Shown in pieces: positions 12,161-25,049 of a DNA stretch of 64,000 nucleotides. The notes under the pieces were generated by a model. That model saw only the letters and a list, made by a program, of their open reading frames with translations. It had not been told where the DNA came from and searched no databases. Positions within the stretch are counted from its first letter, which is position 1, and every line of letters begins with the position of its first letter. This DNA comes from Cornus controversa (taxonomy: Eukaryota; Streptophyta; Magnoliopsida; Cornales; Cornaceae): the NCBI GenBank assembly GCA_026545225.1, contig CM048846.1, forward strand, positions 55,928,270 through 55,992,269, written 5' to 3'. The position numbers and the translations under genes are program-made.

Positions 12161-13519
12161 CCGTTTTCCTCACAACGGTCCCATACATGCATTTCGAACA
12201 TATATGAATTAGGCATTTAAATTTCATGCTACACAACACATAAGCTAGTTATACAAGCACATGGCATGTATTTCACCTCCACAAACCACATATATAATTA
12301 CCTATATATGTAAACCCCAGCATAAGTCGCCTATGCTCACAAAATTCACTTAAGCACATTTTAGTCATACTTCACCAACGCACACATTTTCTATATACAG
12401 ACAGCATGCATTTAACTCACATAAGCCCACATATAATCATGTATATGTCAAATCCTGCATATAAGCCCTATATGCCTACCATTCTCTAATTTAGCATGTA
12501 GTGATCCTGCTCCATTTAATGCATGCATTTACATAAGTGTATAACATGCATTCCGATCACAACACTGACATATAATTTCTTACATGTCCCATCCTGCATA
12601 TAAATCACATATACACATACACAAGCATGAATATACTCATACTTTCACTTAAGGCATGCATTAGTAACTAGCATACTTTTCATCCACAATATATATAATC
12701 ACATATATATCCCATCACCCATATATGTAAAAAGGATAGATATAACACTCAGCACATCGTATTCATGCTTCTCAAATGCTTGCCAGTACTATATTCATAT
12801 ATAGCATACATTCCTACTACTACACCAATATATCATCACGTATATATTTAACACGTGCATAAAATTCACCTATGCATACGCAATAACACATAGCTAAACA
12901 TAAATACTTTAGCATACTTCGCATGATTTTGCCTACATCATATACATATCACAATGTAAACAATTATTTAATTAAATATGCTTTCATCTCCAACATATAT
13001 ATATACTCACACACACACACACACACATATATATATACATATCTTCACATCCCACGTATAAACAACAATCACCTTTATATATATATCTATATATATATAT
13101 ATCTATATATATATAAACACCACATATGATTAAATTAAGAGCATATGTAAATTAACCAATATAATTAAAATATATACGTAGGAGATAGAGGCAAGAATCA
13201 ACTTGCCTTGGGTCCCACTTTTGATGAGTCCATGTCCGTAAAGCGGCCTATACCAAGTCCGGTCCAGTCCTGTGCCATAACCAACATAGTCCATACACTC
13301 TCCATAGTAGACCCATGAAGAAAAATCCAAGTTGGTTCATCATTCTCAATAATTCCAACCCTTGAGCCAATTTAGATTCTAAGCCCAAACCATATACCAA
13401 GGCCATTTCATAAACTAATTGGAGAATTAAGTCCAAGTCTTTGGGCCCAATGTAATCTGATAGCCCACTTCAAACCCAAACACTAAATCCAGCCCATGTA
13501 ACCTCTATTATTTACCATC

Positions 13520-13520
<1 letters not shown>

Positions 13521-13564
<44 letters not shown>
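13521..13564. repeat. (AT)n microsatellite
   Basis: About 22 AT units inside the solo LTR. Confidence 0.97.
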
Positions 13565-13567
<3 letters not shown>

Positions 13568-14566
13568 CCTCAAGCTCACCACTGCCGACCAAGAAGGCCA
13601 CCACAAATCACCATTGCCATGGCTGTCCACAACCGACCACTTACTCTAATGACTACCCAAACAACTGCCATACACCGCCTTCACCACAAAAATTTAACCA
13701 AACCCATGGACCATCATGTTACCACCACTAACCTAACATCTGTGAACAAAATCCCCATCAACTTTCAGCCCAAGCAAACCAAGAAGGACCTCAGCCGTGA
13801 GGACGCCACCATACCCAACCGCCATGGCCACACCAAGACCACCCAAACAGGCCACTCTCGGCCACCTCAGCGCCCAGCCGACAGCCACCCAATTCCCTCA
13901 ACTGAGCCACCAAGCAGGCTATTCAACAGCCGTGAGTCCCAACCGAGGCCACCGAAAGCTTTACAAAACCAAGCCAAACGGTCCGTAAGTTCCTCATCGG
14001 AACACCCGAAGCCAACCCAAACTGAAGACCCACAACCCTACGACGCTGCAACCATCACGCCACCACGAACGAGGTAAGCGTCACCGCCAGAGCCAAAGCC
14101 CCCAATCGAACCACCAACCACTGTCGCCACAAGCCACACCCAGCCACCTCACCTTATTAAACTCGAAGGCCCACCGCTGGTGTTGGAACCAGCTCCTCTC
14201 TCGGCTTCACTCTCTCCCCCGATTTCTCTTTCTCTCTCTAAAAATCACGAGTCTCTCTCTCTCTAACTTTCCCTTCTGTCATCTTTCTTTTCTTTTTCTT
14301 TCTCTTCTTACTTCAACTGACCCATATTCTTCTCTTATTTTGAATTTCATTCTCCTATTTTATTTTGGTCCACATGTTTTCAAAATAAATCTCAGCCACA
14401 CACATATATATATATATATAACATATATATATACAAGTCTAAATCAGCTCATATGCAAAATAAACACATATATATGTACACATGCCTATATTATATATAT
14501 ACATATTACACTACATGCACATACCTTCACATGTAAATATAATTTAATATAAATATATGCACCATA

Positions 14567-14583
14567 ACTATATATATATATAC

Positions 14584-14643
<60 letters not shown>
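14567..14643. repeat. Compound (TA)n(CA)n(TA)n microsatellite
   Basis: TA units, then about 13 CA units (14597-14625), then TA units again, inside the solo LTR. A shorter (CA)n lies at 13010-13027. Confidence 0.97.
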
Positions 14644-14644
<1 letters not shown>

Positions 14645-15453
14645 ACTACATCCTCCATCTTCATATATATATAATTCCATTTATATATATAACATTTTTC
14701 TGAATTTAATTTATTCGAAAAAATAAATCCGATCAAAAATCACCAGGCACCAGTCAAAATAATCTGGGTCATTACAATAACTTTAGCTGACCGAAACAAT
14801 GTTCATCAGCTGGCCGATGAATACATCAGTCGGTCGATAGTAGTAGATTTTGAATCCAACGGCTATTTTTTACATTTAATGCTCTCCCAACTACTCTAAC
14901 CACCTTACTTCAGCTGGCTCTACCTATATAATGCTTATACACATTGAAGAGAGTTTAATACATACAATTTGAACATTCAATACATTCATATACTATCTTG
15001 CAAAAATCATTCAATTGACTTGAGCTTCAACTTATGAATTCATTTCATACTCTAGTTTTGTGAGCTTACACTTATGTATTCATCTATATTGATAGATATC
15101 TATTGAGAGCTTCTTGTTGTAATCTAAGAGGAGGAGTTTCTCTTAGCAAGAAGATTTTGCTCTCCGCCTATAAGGAGGTGTCATATTGGATTCAAGAAGT
15201 CTTAATAGTGGTCTTGAGTCGAGGAGTTGGAATTCTGAACCTCGCAAAAATCACTATATCATTGGCGTTTGATTTCTCTATCCTTATCTCTTTATATTGC
15301 GCTTAAATTACTTCAATTTCTTGTCTTACCTATATTGCATGATAGGAGAATTTTACTTTGGTCATATTTCCTTTTTAAATTCAAAAATTATACGTGGCTT
15401 ATTTTAAACCCTATTCACCCCCCACCCTCTAGGGTATATATTTGGATAACAAT

Positions 15454-15465
15454 TGATATCAGAGC
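15454..15465 (+). other. Primer binding site of the copia element
   Basis: TGATATCAGAGC lies two bases after the LTR end, one mismatch from the usual TGGTATCAGAGC complementary to initiator tRNA-Met. Confidence 0.85.
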
Positions 15466-15507
15466 ATTGCCTCTAGACTTGTCCTAACTGACTTAGAATT
15501 GATCCAT

Positions 15508-16977
15508 GACACACTTAGGAAACCGACAACATGAAGAAGGTCATTCCAATAATAGAGCTCCTTGGTTTGATGAGACAAACTATAACTATTGAAAAAATAG
15601 AATGATAGATTTTCTTTAAGCACACTATTATCAAATTAGGCAAGTTATTGTTAATGGACCTTTTGTTCCAATAAAAACTGTAGGAGAAGCAAAAGTTGCA
15701 AAAATTGAGAGTGAATAGAATGCGGATGATCATAAACTCATCTCAACTAATGTCAAGGCCAAAAAGTTTGAGAATCTAAAATTGATTTTCTCATTCATCA
15801 ATATGAATTATTCTCTATGAAAGACAATGAATCAATTAGTGACATGTTTACTAGATTCTCTTCTATTGTTAATGGCTTCATGCATCTTAGTAGAAAAATC
15901 TCTAACTCCGATGTTTGTAGAAAAGTTCTTAGAAGTCTACCTCCAAAATGAGATGCACAAGTGGTGGCTATCAAAGAATCCAATGATCTCAACAAATTCA
16001 ATCTAGATGAGTTTCTTGGCTTTCTTCTAACTTAGGAGATCACATTGAATAGTTGTGAAGAAGTCTCTAAACTAAAAAAGAGTCTAGCTCTCCAAGCCTC
16101 ATGCAAAGAAGATGACAATGAGCTTAGTGAGGTTGAACAAGAACTCGCTCTCATCACCAATAAATTTAAAAAAATTCTCCATATGAAAAGAGCTAATCGG
16201 GGATATCCTTCAAAAAATAATTCGAGCAAAGAGACTCCCACTTGCTTTCATTATGGAAAGTCCGGTCATTTCAAAACTGATTGTCTCAAATACCAGAGAG
16301 ACAAAGATAAGAATAAAATGGTCTTGAATGCTACATGGAGTGACGATGACGAATCACCATACCATGATAAGGATGGCAAGGAAATGGAAAATCTTTGTCT
16401 TATGACTTTTGGAGTAGAGGTAACTTCTAATCTTGATTATCAAGATAATCTTTATGATGAGTTAATTGATTCTCATAATGAATTACAAGATGCTTGTAAA
16501 GAATTGTATGATAAACTTAGAAAAATGGTCTTAAAACGTGCTTCTATTAAAGGTCAGAATCACACTATTTCTCAAAATCTTGTAAAGCTTCAAAATGAAA
16601 ATGATTCTTTGAAAAAGGAGTAAGAGAATTTCTCTTCAAATGATTCCTCTTCAATTGCTCTTAAAATTGAAAGTGAAAATTTGAGAAAAACTATTGAGAA
16701 TCAAATTAAAAGTCTTGCAAAATTAACCAAAGGAAAAGAGAATTTAGGTCTTATGCTTGGAATGCAAAAATGCCCTCTTCTTAAAGAAGAACTTGGATAT
16801 ATCTATCATAACAAAGATTTATGCTTAATAAAAAAAAGAAGGAAATATGTTAAGAAAACATTTGTCAAAAGACGTAAAATAACTTTTTCTAACTATGTTT
16901 GCAATATTTTTTTGATGAAAGGACATAAAATCTTTGATTGTCCATTCAAAATAAAAAGAATTAGAAAAATGATGTGA
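15508..16977 (+). pseudogene. Copia gag, disrupted
   Basis: The reading starts near ATG 15508 with the copia gag opening (...PWFDETNYNY, then a stop where a Trp is usual). It continues through several stops and a frame change to 16045-16623. That frame carries a zinc knuckle at residues 67-80, CFHYGKSGHFKTDC; the second Cys of CX2CX4HX4C is Tyr, so metal binding would be lost. A coiled-coil-like acidic region follows (DELIDSHNELQDACKELYDKL), then after a stop at 16621 a Lys-rich stretch with a second, incomplete knuckle-like block to 16977. Gag would form the particle coat. Confidence 0.78.
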
Positions 16978-17102
16978 GTTATAAAAGGAACTTTTCAAAA
17001 ATGATGTGGGTTGTAGAAGGAACTTTTCAAAAGACTAAGCAAATGGACCCAAAGATGATTGGGTACCAAAAGAAGTTACTTAAACTCTTCTTGTAGGCAT
17101 GC

Positions 17103-18233
17103 ATGAAGTCCATCTCCACATTTAAGGACAAATGGTTTCTCGATAGTGGTTGGTCAAGGCACATGACGGTAGATCGTTCAATTTTTACCTCTATCAAACC
17201 ATATGATGGTGGAAGTGTAACATTTGGAGATAACTCAAAAGACAGTTGTTGGCATAGGAACAATAGGTATTTCTTCTTTCCTATCTATTGATAATGTTTT
17301 TATGGTTAATGGATTGAAGCTTAATTTGTTTAGCAATAGTCAACTATGTGATATAGGATTTAGTGTTACATTCAAATCTAATAGATGCATTGTTGAAAAT
17401 GATGGAAAATAAATTTTCTCCGCAAATAGAAATGAAAATTTATATTTCTTACTTTTATGTAAATTGCACGACCAAGATGTTAAATATTTTATATCATCTA
17501 GTGATAATAGTTGGCTATGGCATAGAAGACTAGGACATGCTAACATGAACTTAACATCTAAATTGTCTTCAAAAGACTTAGTCAAAAGCCTCCCAAAAAC
17601 TAAGTATGTAAAAGACATGACATGTAATGCTTGCCAATTAGGTAAACAAGTCAAATCCTTTTTTAAAAGAAAGAAGGATATCACCTCTACTATGTCACTT
17701 GATTTAATTCACATGGACTTCTTTAGCCTAGAAAGACTTGCAAGTCTTGGTGGTAAACTCTATGCCTTTGTAATTGTTGATGACTACTCTAGATACACTT
17801 GGGTATTCTTTATCATTCACAAAAGTGAAACTCCTTCTATTTTTGCCAATTTTTGTAGAATAGTACAAAACGAGAAAGATTTCAAAATTAAGACCATTAC
17901 AAGTGATAGAGGTAGAGAATTTGGCAACCAAGATAAAAAAAAAAATTTGTGATAAAAATGGATACAATCACAATCTCTTAGCACCTAGAACTCCTCAACA
18001 AAATGGCATTGTTGAAAGAAAAAAATAGGTCTCTCCAAGAAATGGCTAGAACAATGCTAAATGTGCAAAATGTTCCTAGATACCTATGGGCTGAAGCCGT
18101 TAGCACTTCTTGTTATGTGATAAATAGAGTTATTATTAGAAATATTCTTGATAAAACCCCATATGAAATATGGAATGAGAAGAAGCCTATCATTAGTTAT
18201 TTCAAAGTTTTTAATGCAAATGCTTTGTCATAA
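17103..18233 (+). pseudogene. Copia protease and integrase, disrupted
   Basis: 17103-17291 holds the aspartic protease site FLDSGWSRHM (Asp at residue 14 of this frame); the Cys normally after DSG is Trp. 17464-17952 begins with the GAG-pre-integrase/HHCC zinc region (LWHRRLGHANM, then CNACQLGK). It continues into the integrase core with Asp in LIHMDFF and Asp in TSDRGREFGN. A-run slippage at 17936-17950 and near 18021 shifts the frame; the catalytic Glu lies in the TPQQNGIVER block about 17995-18030. The core resumes at 18003-18233 (SLQEMARTML, then WAEAVSTSCYVINR). Confidence 0.85.
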
Positions 18234-18639
18234 ATGACAAAGACAATTTAGAAAATTTTGATGCCAAATTCAATGAAGGTGTCTTTCTAAGATATTCATC
18301 TAAAAACAAAACTTATAGAGTATTCAACAAAAGAACACTAACGGTAGTTGAATCCATATATGTTGTATTTGATGAATCACTACCCCCACCACCCAAAAGA
18401 GTTTTAGATGATGATGATGAAGTCCTTGAGATAGAAAAGACTAATGGCAACCCTAGCATTGAGACTAAGAATGATGAGTCTTCACTTAATGATTCCCCAA
18501 AGGAAAATTCAAGTAATGATCAACCTATAGAAGAAGAAAATGATTATTTTCTTAAAAGTTGGAAATTTGTACAAAATCACCCAATAGACCAAATCATTGC
18601 TAATCCATCCAAAGGTGTTAGCACAAGATCCAAACTTAA

Positions 18640-19970
18640 CAACATATGCAATCATTTAGCTTTTGTGTCTCAACTTGAGCCTAAAATTTTTCTTGAAGCC
18701 GAAAAATGATGAGTCTTGGATTCTTGCAATGTAAGAAGAACTAAATCAATTTGAAAGAAATCAAGTGTGGAATTTAGTTCCTAGGCCTAAGGAAAAAATA
18801 ATCTTTGGCATAAAATAGGCTTTTAGAAACAAAAATGATGAATTATGTATTATTACTAGAAACAAAGCAAGACTTGTTATTCAAGGTTATAATCAAGAAG
18901 AAGGAATTGACTATGACGAAACCTTAGCCCCCGTAGCTAGATTAGAAGCCATTAGAATACTACTTGCTTTTTGCTTCCAATAAGAACTTTAAATTATATC
19001 AAATGGATGTAAAAAATATTTTTCTAAATGGCCAAATAGAAGAAGTGTTTGTTGAACAACCAACATGTTTTGAAAATTCTGATTTTCTAAATCATGTTTT
19101 AAAATCATCAAAAGCCCTATATAACTTAAAACAAGCCCCAAGAGCTTGGTATAAAGATTAAGTGATTTTCTACTTAAAAATGATTTCACTAGAGAAAAAA
19201 TTGATTACACTCTTTTTACCAAAACCATAAGTCGAAATTTGTTAATCATTCAAGTATATGTTGATGATATGATTTTTGGTTCAACTAATGACAAGTTATG
19301 TAAAGATTTCTCTTCTAGCAAGTAAAAAGAATTTGATATAAGCATGATGGGAGAACTCAACTTTTTCTTAGGTTTGCAAATCAAACAAACACTTGATGGC
19401 ATTTTCATTTGCCAATCTAAGTATGTTAAGAATATGCTAAAGAAATTCAGCTTAAAGGAAGCCAAATATACCAAAACTCCAATGAGTCCCTCATCTAATC
19501 TAGATAAAGATGAAAAAGGAAAAGATGTTGATATCAATAAATATAAAAGAATGATTGAAAGTTTATTATACTTAACTGCTAATAGACTGGACATTATGTT
19601 TAGCATTTGCTTATGTGTTAGATTTCAATCTTGTCCTAAAGAATCTCATTTAAATGCCATTAAACGTATTTTCAAATATTTAAGCGGCATTATTGACTTA
19701 GGACTTTGGTATCTAAGAAATACTTCTTTTGTTCTCACTAGCTATTCGGATGCCGACTTTGCCTGTTGCAAAATTGATAGAAAGAGCACAAGTGACACCT
19801 GTCACTTCCTAGGACATTCATTTATTTCTTGGTCATGTAAGAAACAAAATTACATGGCTTTATCAATGGCAAAAGCCGAATAAGTAGCCAGTGGAAGTAA
19901 TTGTGCTCAAACGCTCTATATCAAACAACAACTACAAGATTTTTGTCTCACATTTAAACATATACCTATC
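18640..19970 (+). pseudogene. Copia reverse transcriptase and RNase H, disrupted and truncated
   Basis: RT begins near 18700 in broken frames ([20 protein letters not shown], then [15 protein letters not shown]). It continues in 18964-19161 (YQMDVKNIFLNG, ALYNLKQAPRAWY), shifts frame at 19160, and reaches the catalytic VYVDDMIFGS at about 19254-19284. 19344-19883 has MGELNFFLGLQIKQ and the RNase H start (SYSDADFACCKIDRKST). A stop at 19881 interrupts the last helix. Homology ends at 19970, where another LTR starts, about 40 residues before the usual RNase H end. Confidence 0.88.
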
Positions 19971-20653
19971 TGAAGAACCCAAAGGGGGAGGGGGTGAATA
20001 GGTTTTGTCCAATTTTTAACTTTTGATGTTTGAAGTATGACACAAACCGTCCACACAATTTTGGCACAATGATTTATAGAGAAAAAACCCCTAGGTGAGG
20101 AAAAAATCCCTTGCCCACAAGCTAGTCCAATCCACTATGAGGAAACTGAGTACACTTGTAGATCTCACATTCAAGCTCACATACAAGTCCCTCTAGCTCT
20201 CACCCTAGTTCATAGCCTTCCAAGCCTGAACTCTCTCACTAAAAGCTCACACACGAGCTCTTAGTACTCACTTAACTTAAGCTTTCCTAAGCTAAAGTTG
20301 TCACTTACCAAAGCTCACAAACACTCCCCTTGTTCACAGTATCCCTATACTTTGATTACAAGTAATGAATGTAATAAACAATACAATAGACGTTTCTCAA
20401 GTAATTACAATATGAATTTTATCACAAACAGTCTTGAGTTCACAATCAGCTTCAATAAACTCAGAATTAAAGAACAAATCATTGATATTTAAATCCTCTT
20501 GCTGTAACTTCAATTTTTGATATGATGTTAGAAGCTCTAATGTAATTTGCATACTCAAGTAACCATTCTAGCCAATGCATGTGTGTTATATAGTTCAATG
20601 AATGTTAATAAGAGCTTCAAGATAGATTCTCAATTTTAGATTACAAGAAAAAC

Positions 20654-21010
20654 TATAACATATTCTCACTTTAGCCTATCAACATAGGCATAACAGATTT
20701 TCAAAATTGATAGCAAGCATAACTGATTCTTAATAACAAATTTTAAGCAAAGTAATAACATATTCTCAATTTAGACTATCAGCATAGGCATAATAGATTC
20801 TCAAACCTAATTATACAATAAACAAATTTCCAAAACAGATACCAAGTATATCTGATTCTTAACAACAAATTTTAATCAAAGCAATAACAGATTCTCAATT
20901 TAGACTATTAGCATAGGTATAACATATTCTCAAATCTGATTATACAACAAATAGATTTCCAAAATAGATAGCAAGCATAGTTTATTCTTAATAACATATT
21001 TTAAGTAAAG
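20654..21010. repeat. ~128-bp tandem repeat, about three units
   Basis: Units begin near 20654, 20753 and 20881, each with aataaca(t/g)attctca + tttagactat and ending ...ttttaa(t/g)caaag. The first is shorter. Confidence 0.85.
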
Positions 21011-21158
21011 CAATAACAGATTTTAAGACCCTCAATAACAGAATTCAGATTATAAACCTTATTAGAAAATCACAATCAAATTATGTATCTTAATAGAAAA
21101 GATCCAGAATCAGAATATGTAGCTTAACAATAAACAAACCGGAATCAAATCATGTAGC

Positions 21159-21500
21159 TTAACAGAAAAGAACCATAATCAGATTTATGAACTTTAATAG
21201 AAAACACATAATCCAATCGTAAACATATTAGAAAAGAACCACAATCAAATTTTTGTACTTTAATAGAAAACCCAGATTCCAGTCGAAAGCATAACAGAAA
21301 AGAACCACAATCAAATTTGTGGACTTTAACAAAAACTCAGAATCCAGTCGTAAGCATATCAGAAAAGAACCACAATCAGATTTGTGGACTTTAACAGAAA
21401 ACCCAAATTCTAGTCGTAAGCATATCAGAAAAGAACCACAATCAGATTTGTAGACTTTAACAGAAAACCCAGAATCAATTTGTGAAGCTTAACAGAAAAC
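21159..21500. repeat. ~66-bp tandem repeat, about five units
   Basis: Each unit runs agaaaagaaccacaatca(g/a)a ... gactttaacagaaaaccca ... gtcgtaagcata. Repeats like this explain the large size of this copia-type LTR. Confidence 0.9.
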
Positions 21501-22137
21501 CCAGAATCATGAGAAACTCAAACATAATCTTAGACTTAAGAGCAACTCAAGCAAAATCTCATAAATAAGAGTTATAATAGAGACTGAGGTTAGGGTTTTC
21601 AGAAATCAAATTTGGAAAAACTTGAACTAATCCACAATCAACCCAATGAATAAGTGATTCATGAAAATAATTGCAAATTATGTGCGCTTGTTGATATTGT
21701 GTGCACCTGTACATATGTAAAGTGAGAGAGAGATGAATCAATAGCTGTTGATGACTCTAGAAACTTTTAAATTACACTCACAATGTAGAGAATCTTAGAC
21801 AATATCTAAAAAGAAAGTTTTAAGTTAATTCCATGGAAACTTTAGATCCTTATTGATCGACGAGCTTCAATAACTTAATGAATATACATGCGTTGTACTG
21901 GACTCGAGTTGTAGAAACCTTAGCCATGGTAGTGAAGTTTTGAATACCTAAGTCTATTTCTCTCTCAGATTTCTTCTTGTTTTTCTCTCATGTAAACCCT
22001 AGAAAATGGAGCTCTGAATCATCCACTCTCTAGCACAGTATTTCTCACGGTAGCCATGAACACATGAAGTTTTTATATGCTCTCTAGTTCACTCTATTTA
22101 ACTCTATATTGCTCTGTATTTTTCCTTTTCTCTCTTT

Positions 22138-23537
22138 TGATGTTGTTTTAAAAGTGTAAAATAACTCGCAAGTGTACGAATCTATTGAAATATAGATTGG
22201 CAAGAACGAGGTCGAACCCAAGGGAATGCTTTGAGAAGAAAAAGTAATACAAATTTAAATTAATTTAAAACTAATCTAGTTTAAACAAAAGATGGTTGAT
22301 TTAAGAGAAATTAACTAACATGCAAACAAAATAACACTATTGAAATCAAATAGAGAAAATAACTAAGGTTTTGGATTCCACCACCATTAAATCCATGAAG
22401 CTCCTAATATTCATTTATTAATCCCCAAATTTAGAGTAGCAATCAAGAAATCAATCTATTACTTACTCAAGATTTAACAATAAAGCACTATGAAAAATAT
22501 ATTAAAAAGGTAGATTTTTCTTCGCTTTACTAGTGTAAAATTCTAAGCATCTTATGTATCCAATTTAATGAAAAACATAAGATCAAAGATTATCACTTTT
22601 AAGAAAACAAACCCAAGCTCAGATTAATTATAATACTTTCTAACTACCACATATACATGATATAGATGGTGAAAGAACTATAAAATAATTAATCACAAAA
22701 AGCAAAAATCATAAGCATTTAAATCATACACATGAGAATTAATTAATGAACAAAAGAACTTCACTTCATTAATGGAGGTTTCCTCCTCAACCCTAATTGA
22801 GGAGTTTAGTTACACATGGTAGAAGAAGAAGATAACAAAATAATAAAAGACATAATGAAATATAATAAATAAAACCCAGATTGTCTCTGTCTTCTTTGCT
22901 CTGGCCTTCACTTCTTTTTCTTCCTCTCAAAATAACTTCCAATTCGCCACTTTATACCCCAAGAGAATACATAAAGTTCTAATCTAATTAGGAGATAAAG
23001 TCCTAATCCAATTAGGAGATAATTAGGGTTTTCTTGCAGCCCTAAACAGGTGAATTTTTCTGCTGATGTTCGGCCCAAGTTTTAACCCAGTAGAAGTTTG
23101 ATTCATGAAATTTACGTGAAATATAAAAGTGTCTAGAATCGAATTTTAATCAACTCAATAAAAAATCATGTCGAATTGACGCTCAGAAATAAGACTTTTG
23201 GTCCACTTTTCAAAATAGGATTAAAACTGGATTAAGTGCAGAATTGGGCTTCAGGCTCGTAACCTCCTTAAGCAGTTATAATTCTCTTAGACCACTTTCT
23301 TGGGCTGATTTGAGTTAAGATATGGAATTGAATGGATCCATTTGATATATGATTCATATAACCCTCTTGAATGTCTTCTTTAAAAGCCCAAAAAATTATG
23401 ATTTTAACTGAAATAATCATTAAAGTCCTGAAAAGACAGAAAACACAAAAATAGAGTAAAATCACAAATAAACTATTAATAAGAGAATAAAATATGCAAA
23501 TTAAGAGGCTAGAATGTATAACATTCAATGCCAATCA
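22138..23537 (-). repeat. Athila-type solo LTR (1.4 kb)
   Basis: On the minus strand it starts TGATTGGCATTGAATG and ends ...CAACATCA. TSD TCTTT is perfect at 22133-22137 and 23538-23542. Its start matches the Athila-like LTRs at 32855, 52455 and 63040, and its mid part (22740-23000) matches the partial LTR at 63600-64000, so those two are one subfamily. No internal sequence is attached. Confidence 0.92.
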
Positions 23538-23979
23538 TCTTTATCCATGTTTTGCTCTCACAGAATTCCTCTCTGTCTATCACATTCTGTATATACCCAT
23601 TGCAGCTAGGGTTTGTAAGAACCTTGACCATCTTTGGCCTATTTTTATTTAATTTTATTTATTATCATATTAATTCCTTAAATGATTATTTATGTGTTTT
23701 AAATGTAAAATACATATTTGAGAACTTGTATAAGTGTTTTGAGAAGTTTTCAGAACATTTAGAAAAAGTTAACTTTTTTGGGTCCGATTGACCCAGGACA
23801 TGTGCTCCGTTGGCCCAAAAAAATTTAAAAATGACTCCAAATTTGGAGGGTTGCTTAAATAAAATATTTGACGTGCTACGGAATTGATTTCATGTTAATT
23901 GGAGTTATAGAAATCGAAAAATGAGTTTGAAAAAGTTTAGTGAAAAGGTAGTGACATTTTGTAATTAAATAACCTAACC

Positions 23980-23987
23980 TATAAATA
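23980..23987 (+). promoter_or_regulatory. LTR TATA box
   Basis: TATAAATA lies about 370 bp into the plus-oriented chromovirus-type solo LTR, a plausible U3 promoter. Confidence 0.55.
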
Positions 23988-25049
23988 GCAAAGTTAGAGA
24001 TTTCTCAATTCATTTCTTATTCTCTTCATCAGTCATGAGAGCAATATAGATACAACATGTATATCTTTACATATTCTTCTTCACTACTTCATTGAATTTG
24101 AGAAGCTTAGGCCAGAAATTGGAGTTCGCCAAAGAAGGGAGAAACGGTCTACGTATTTAGGGCTCAAGATTGATCCATCTGGAATCAATTTTAGAGAAGT
24201 TTTGTATTTGGAAAATTGAGGAAAATCATTTCTAAGCTCTTTCAAATTGAAGTAGGGATGCCTAACCCATAGAATCCAGGATTTTTGTGAGTATATTGGT
24301 TGTCTTGGCAACCAATTAGTTATGTGGGTATAATTAGATTTTTTGAATACTAAAAAATTCTCTATTATGCCACTTAATGAATTCTCTATGATTAATTGAT
24401 GTATTTACATGTTTATAATTGCCTTATTTAATTATGAAACGTGTTGGAATTGAAATGTGGAAAAATTATATGTATTCATGTATATATGTGATAAAGTGAT
24501 ACTTAGGTGTTTGTGAAAATGTCTTGAAAGCATGTTATGTGCAAAGTATGTTTGGTTACCATATTAATTATGTGGAATGTTAGAAAATATAAGACATGTA
24601 CAATGTGATTGCATGTAGTGCTTAATTAATGAATTGTGTAAGCATGACCATTAAATGCTATTTTGTCTCAAATTGCTCATTCATAATTGCCATGAGTATG
24701 TATAATCCATCATCATTCGACATGTGGTGAGGGTGGTGAGCTCAATTGGGTAGTCAAGTGTCACGCCCCGATTTTCGTTCTCTAGAAACCAAGGGTGATT
24801 GAATTGTCACATCAACGTCTCATATTTCGAATCTCACTGTAGTATCATACTCTGGTACCAAGTTGTCACATCCCATTTTTCGTTCCCTGGAAAACGAGGG
24901 TGAATAGTGTTTCCACATCACCATCACCTCACATCAAAACCTTACACTTGCGGAAGCTTAAATACCTACACACGTATGTCTACGCATGCCCCAACATCAA
25001 CCCTAGCTAAGGCCCCACACATGGCCACACTTGCACAACACTAGTCACT

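Larger units (their letters stand above)
10696..14776 (-). repeat. 4.1-kb solo LTR, chromovirus/LARD type
   Basis: This segment starts TGTCATACCTTGAAATTC and ends CATTACA, with perfect TSD ATAAC at 10691-10695 and 14777-14781. Its layout parallels the LARD LTRs at 27679-31889 and 45223-48960: the same opening (gagatcaccctcacgata, caacacatc-type blocks), the tccaa/tccga tandem array, long AT/CA microsatellites, a C-rich block (13570-14200) and a final ttcggtca-like end. No internal region follows, so unequal LTR recombination probably removed it. Orientation is from that similarity. Frames in the C-rich block (13619-14077) are not conserved between copies and are not called as genes. Confidence 0.85.
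9931..15451 (+). repeat. 5' LTR of the copia element, split by a solo LTR
   Basis: The left part, 9931-10690, starts TGTTGACATAAGGG with the gatgattacaaacc block usual near copia LTR starts. The right part, 14782-15451, ends with accctattcaccccccac and ...GGATAACA just before the PBS. Removing the solo LTR (10696-14776) and one TSD copy leaves about 1.43 kb. Both halves carry scattered TTCAGCCGACTGAA-like motifs. The start at 9931 is inferred from similarity of type, since no second LTR is available. Confidence 0.6.
9931..19970 (+). mobile_element. SIRE-like Ty1/copia retrotransposon, decayed and 3'-truncated
   Basis: The element reads 5' LTR (9931-15451, interrupted by a solo LTR), PBS, gag, protease, integrase, RT and RNase H in copia order. 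It stops in the last part of RNase H at 19970, where a minus-oriented LTR begins; no 3' LTR of its own was found. RT and RNase H motifs (YVDDMIFGS, MGELNFFLGLQIKQ) fit the SIRE/Maximus group. At least ten stops or frameshifts are visible, so it is not recent. Confidence 0.82.

Noticed and set aside
12923..13129. Tyr/Ile-rich frames over TA/CA runs (also 7861-8134, 14486-14736)
   Set aside because: Products of microsatellites.
15103..15306. 67-codon frame at the end of the copia 5' LTR
   Set aside because: Lies wholly within the LTR next to the PBS; chance frame.
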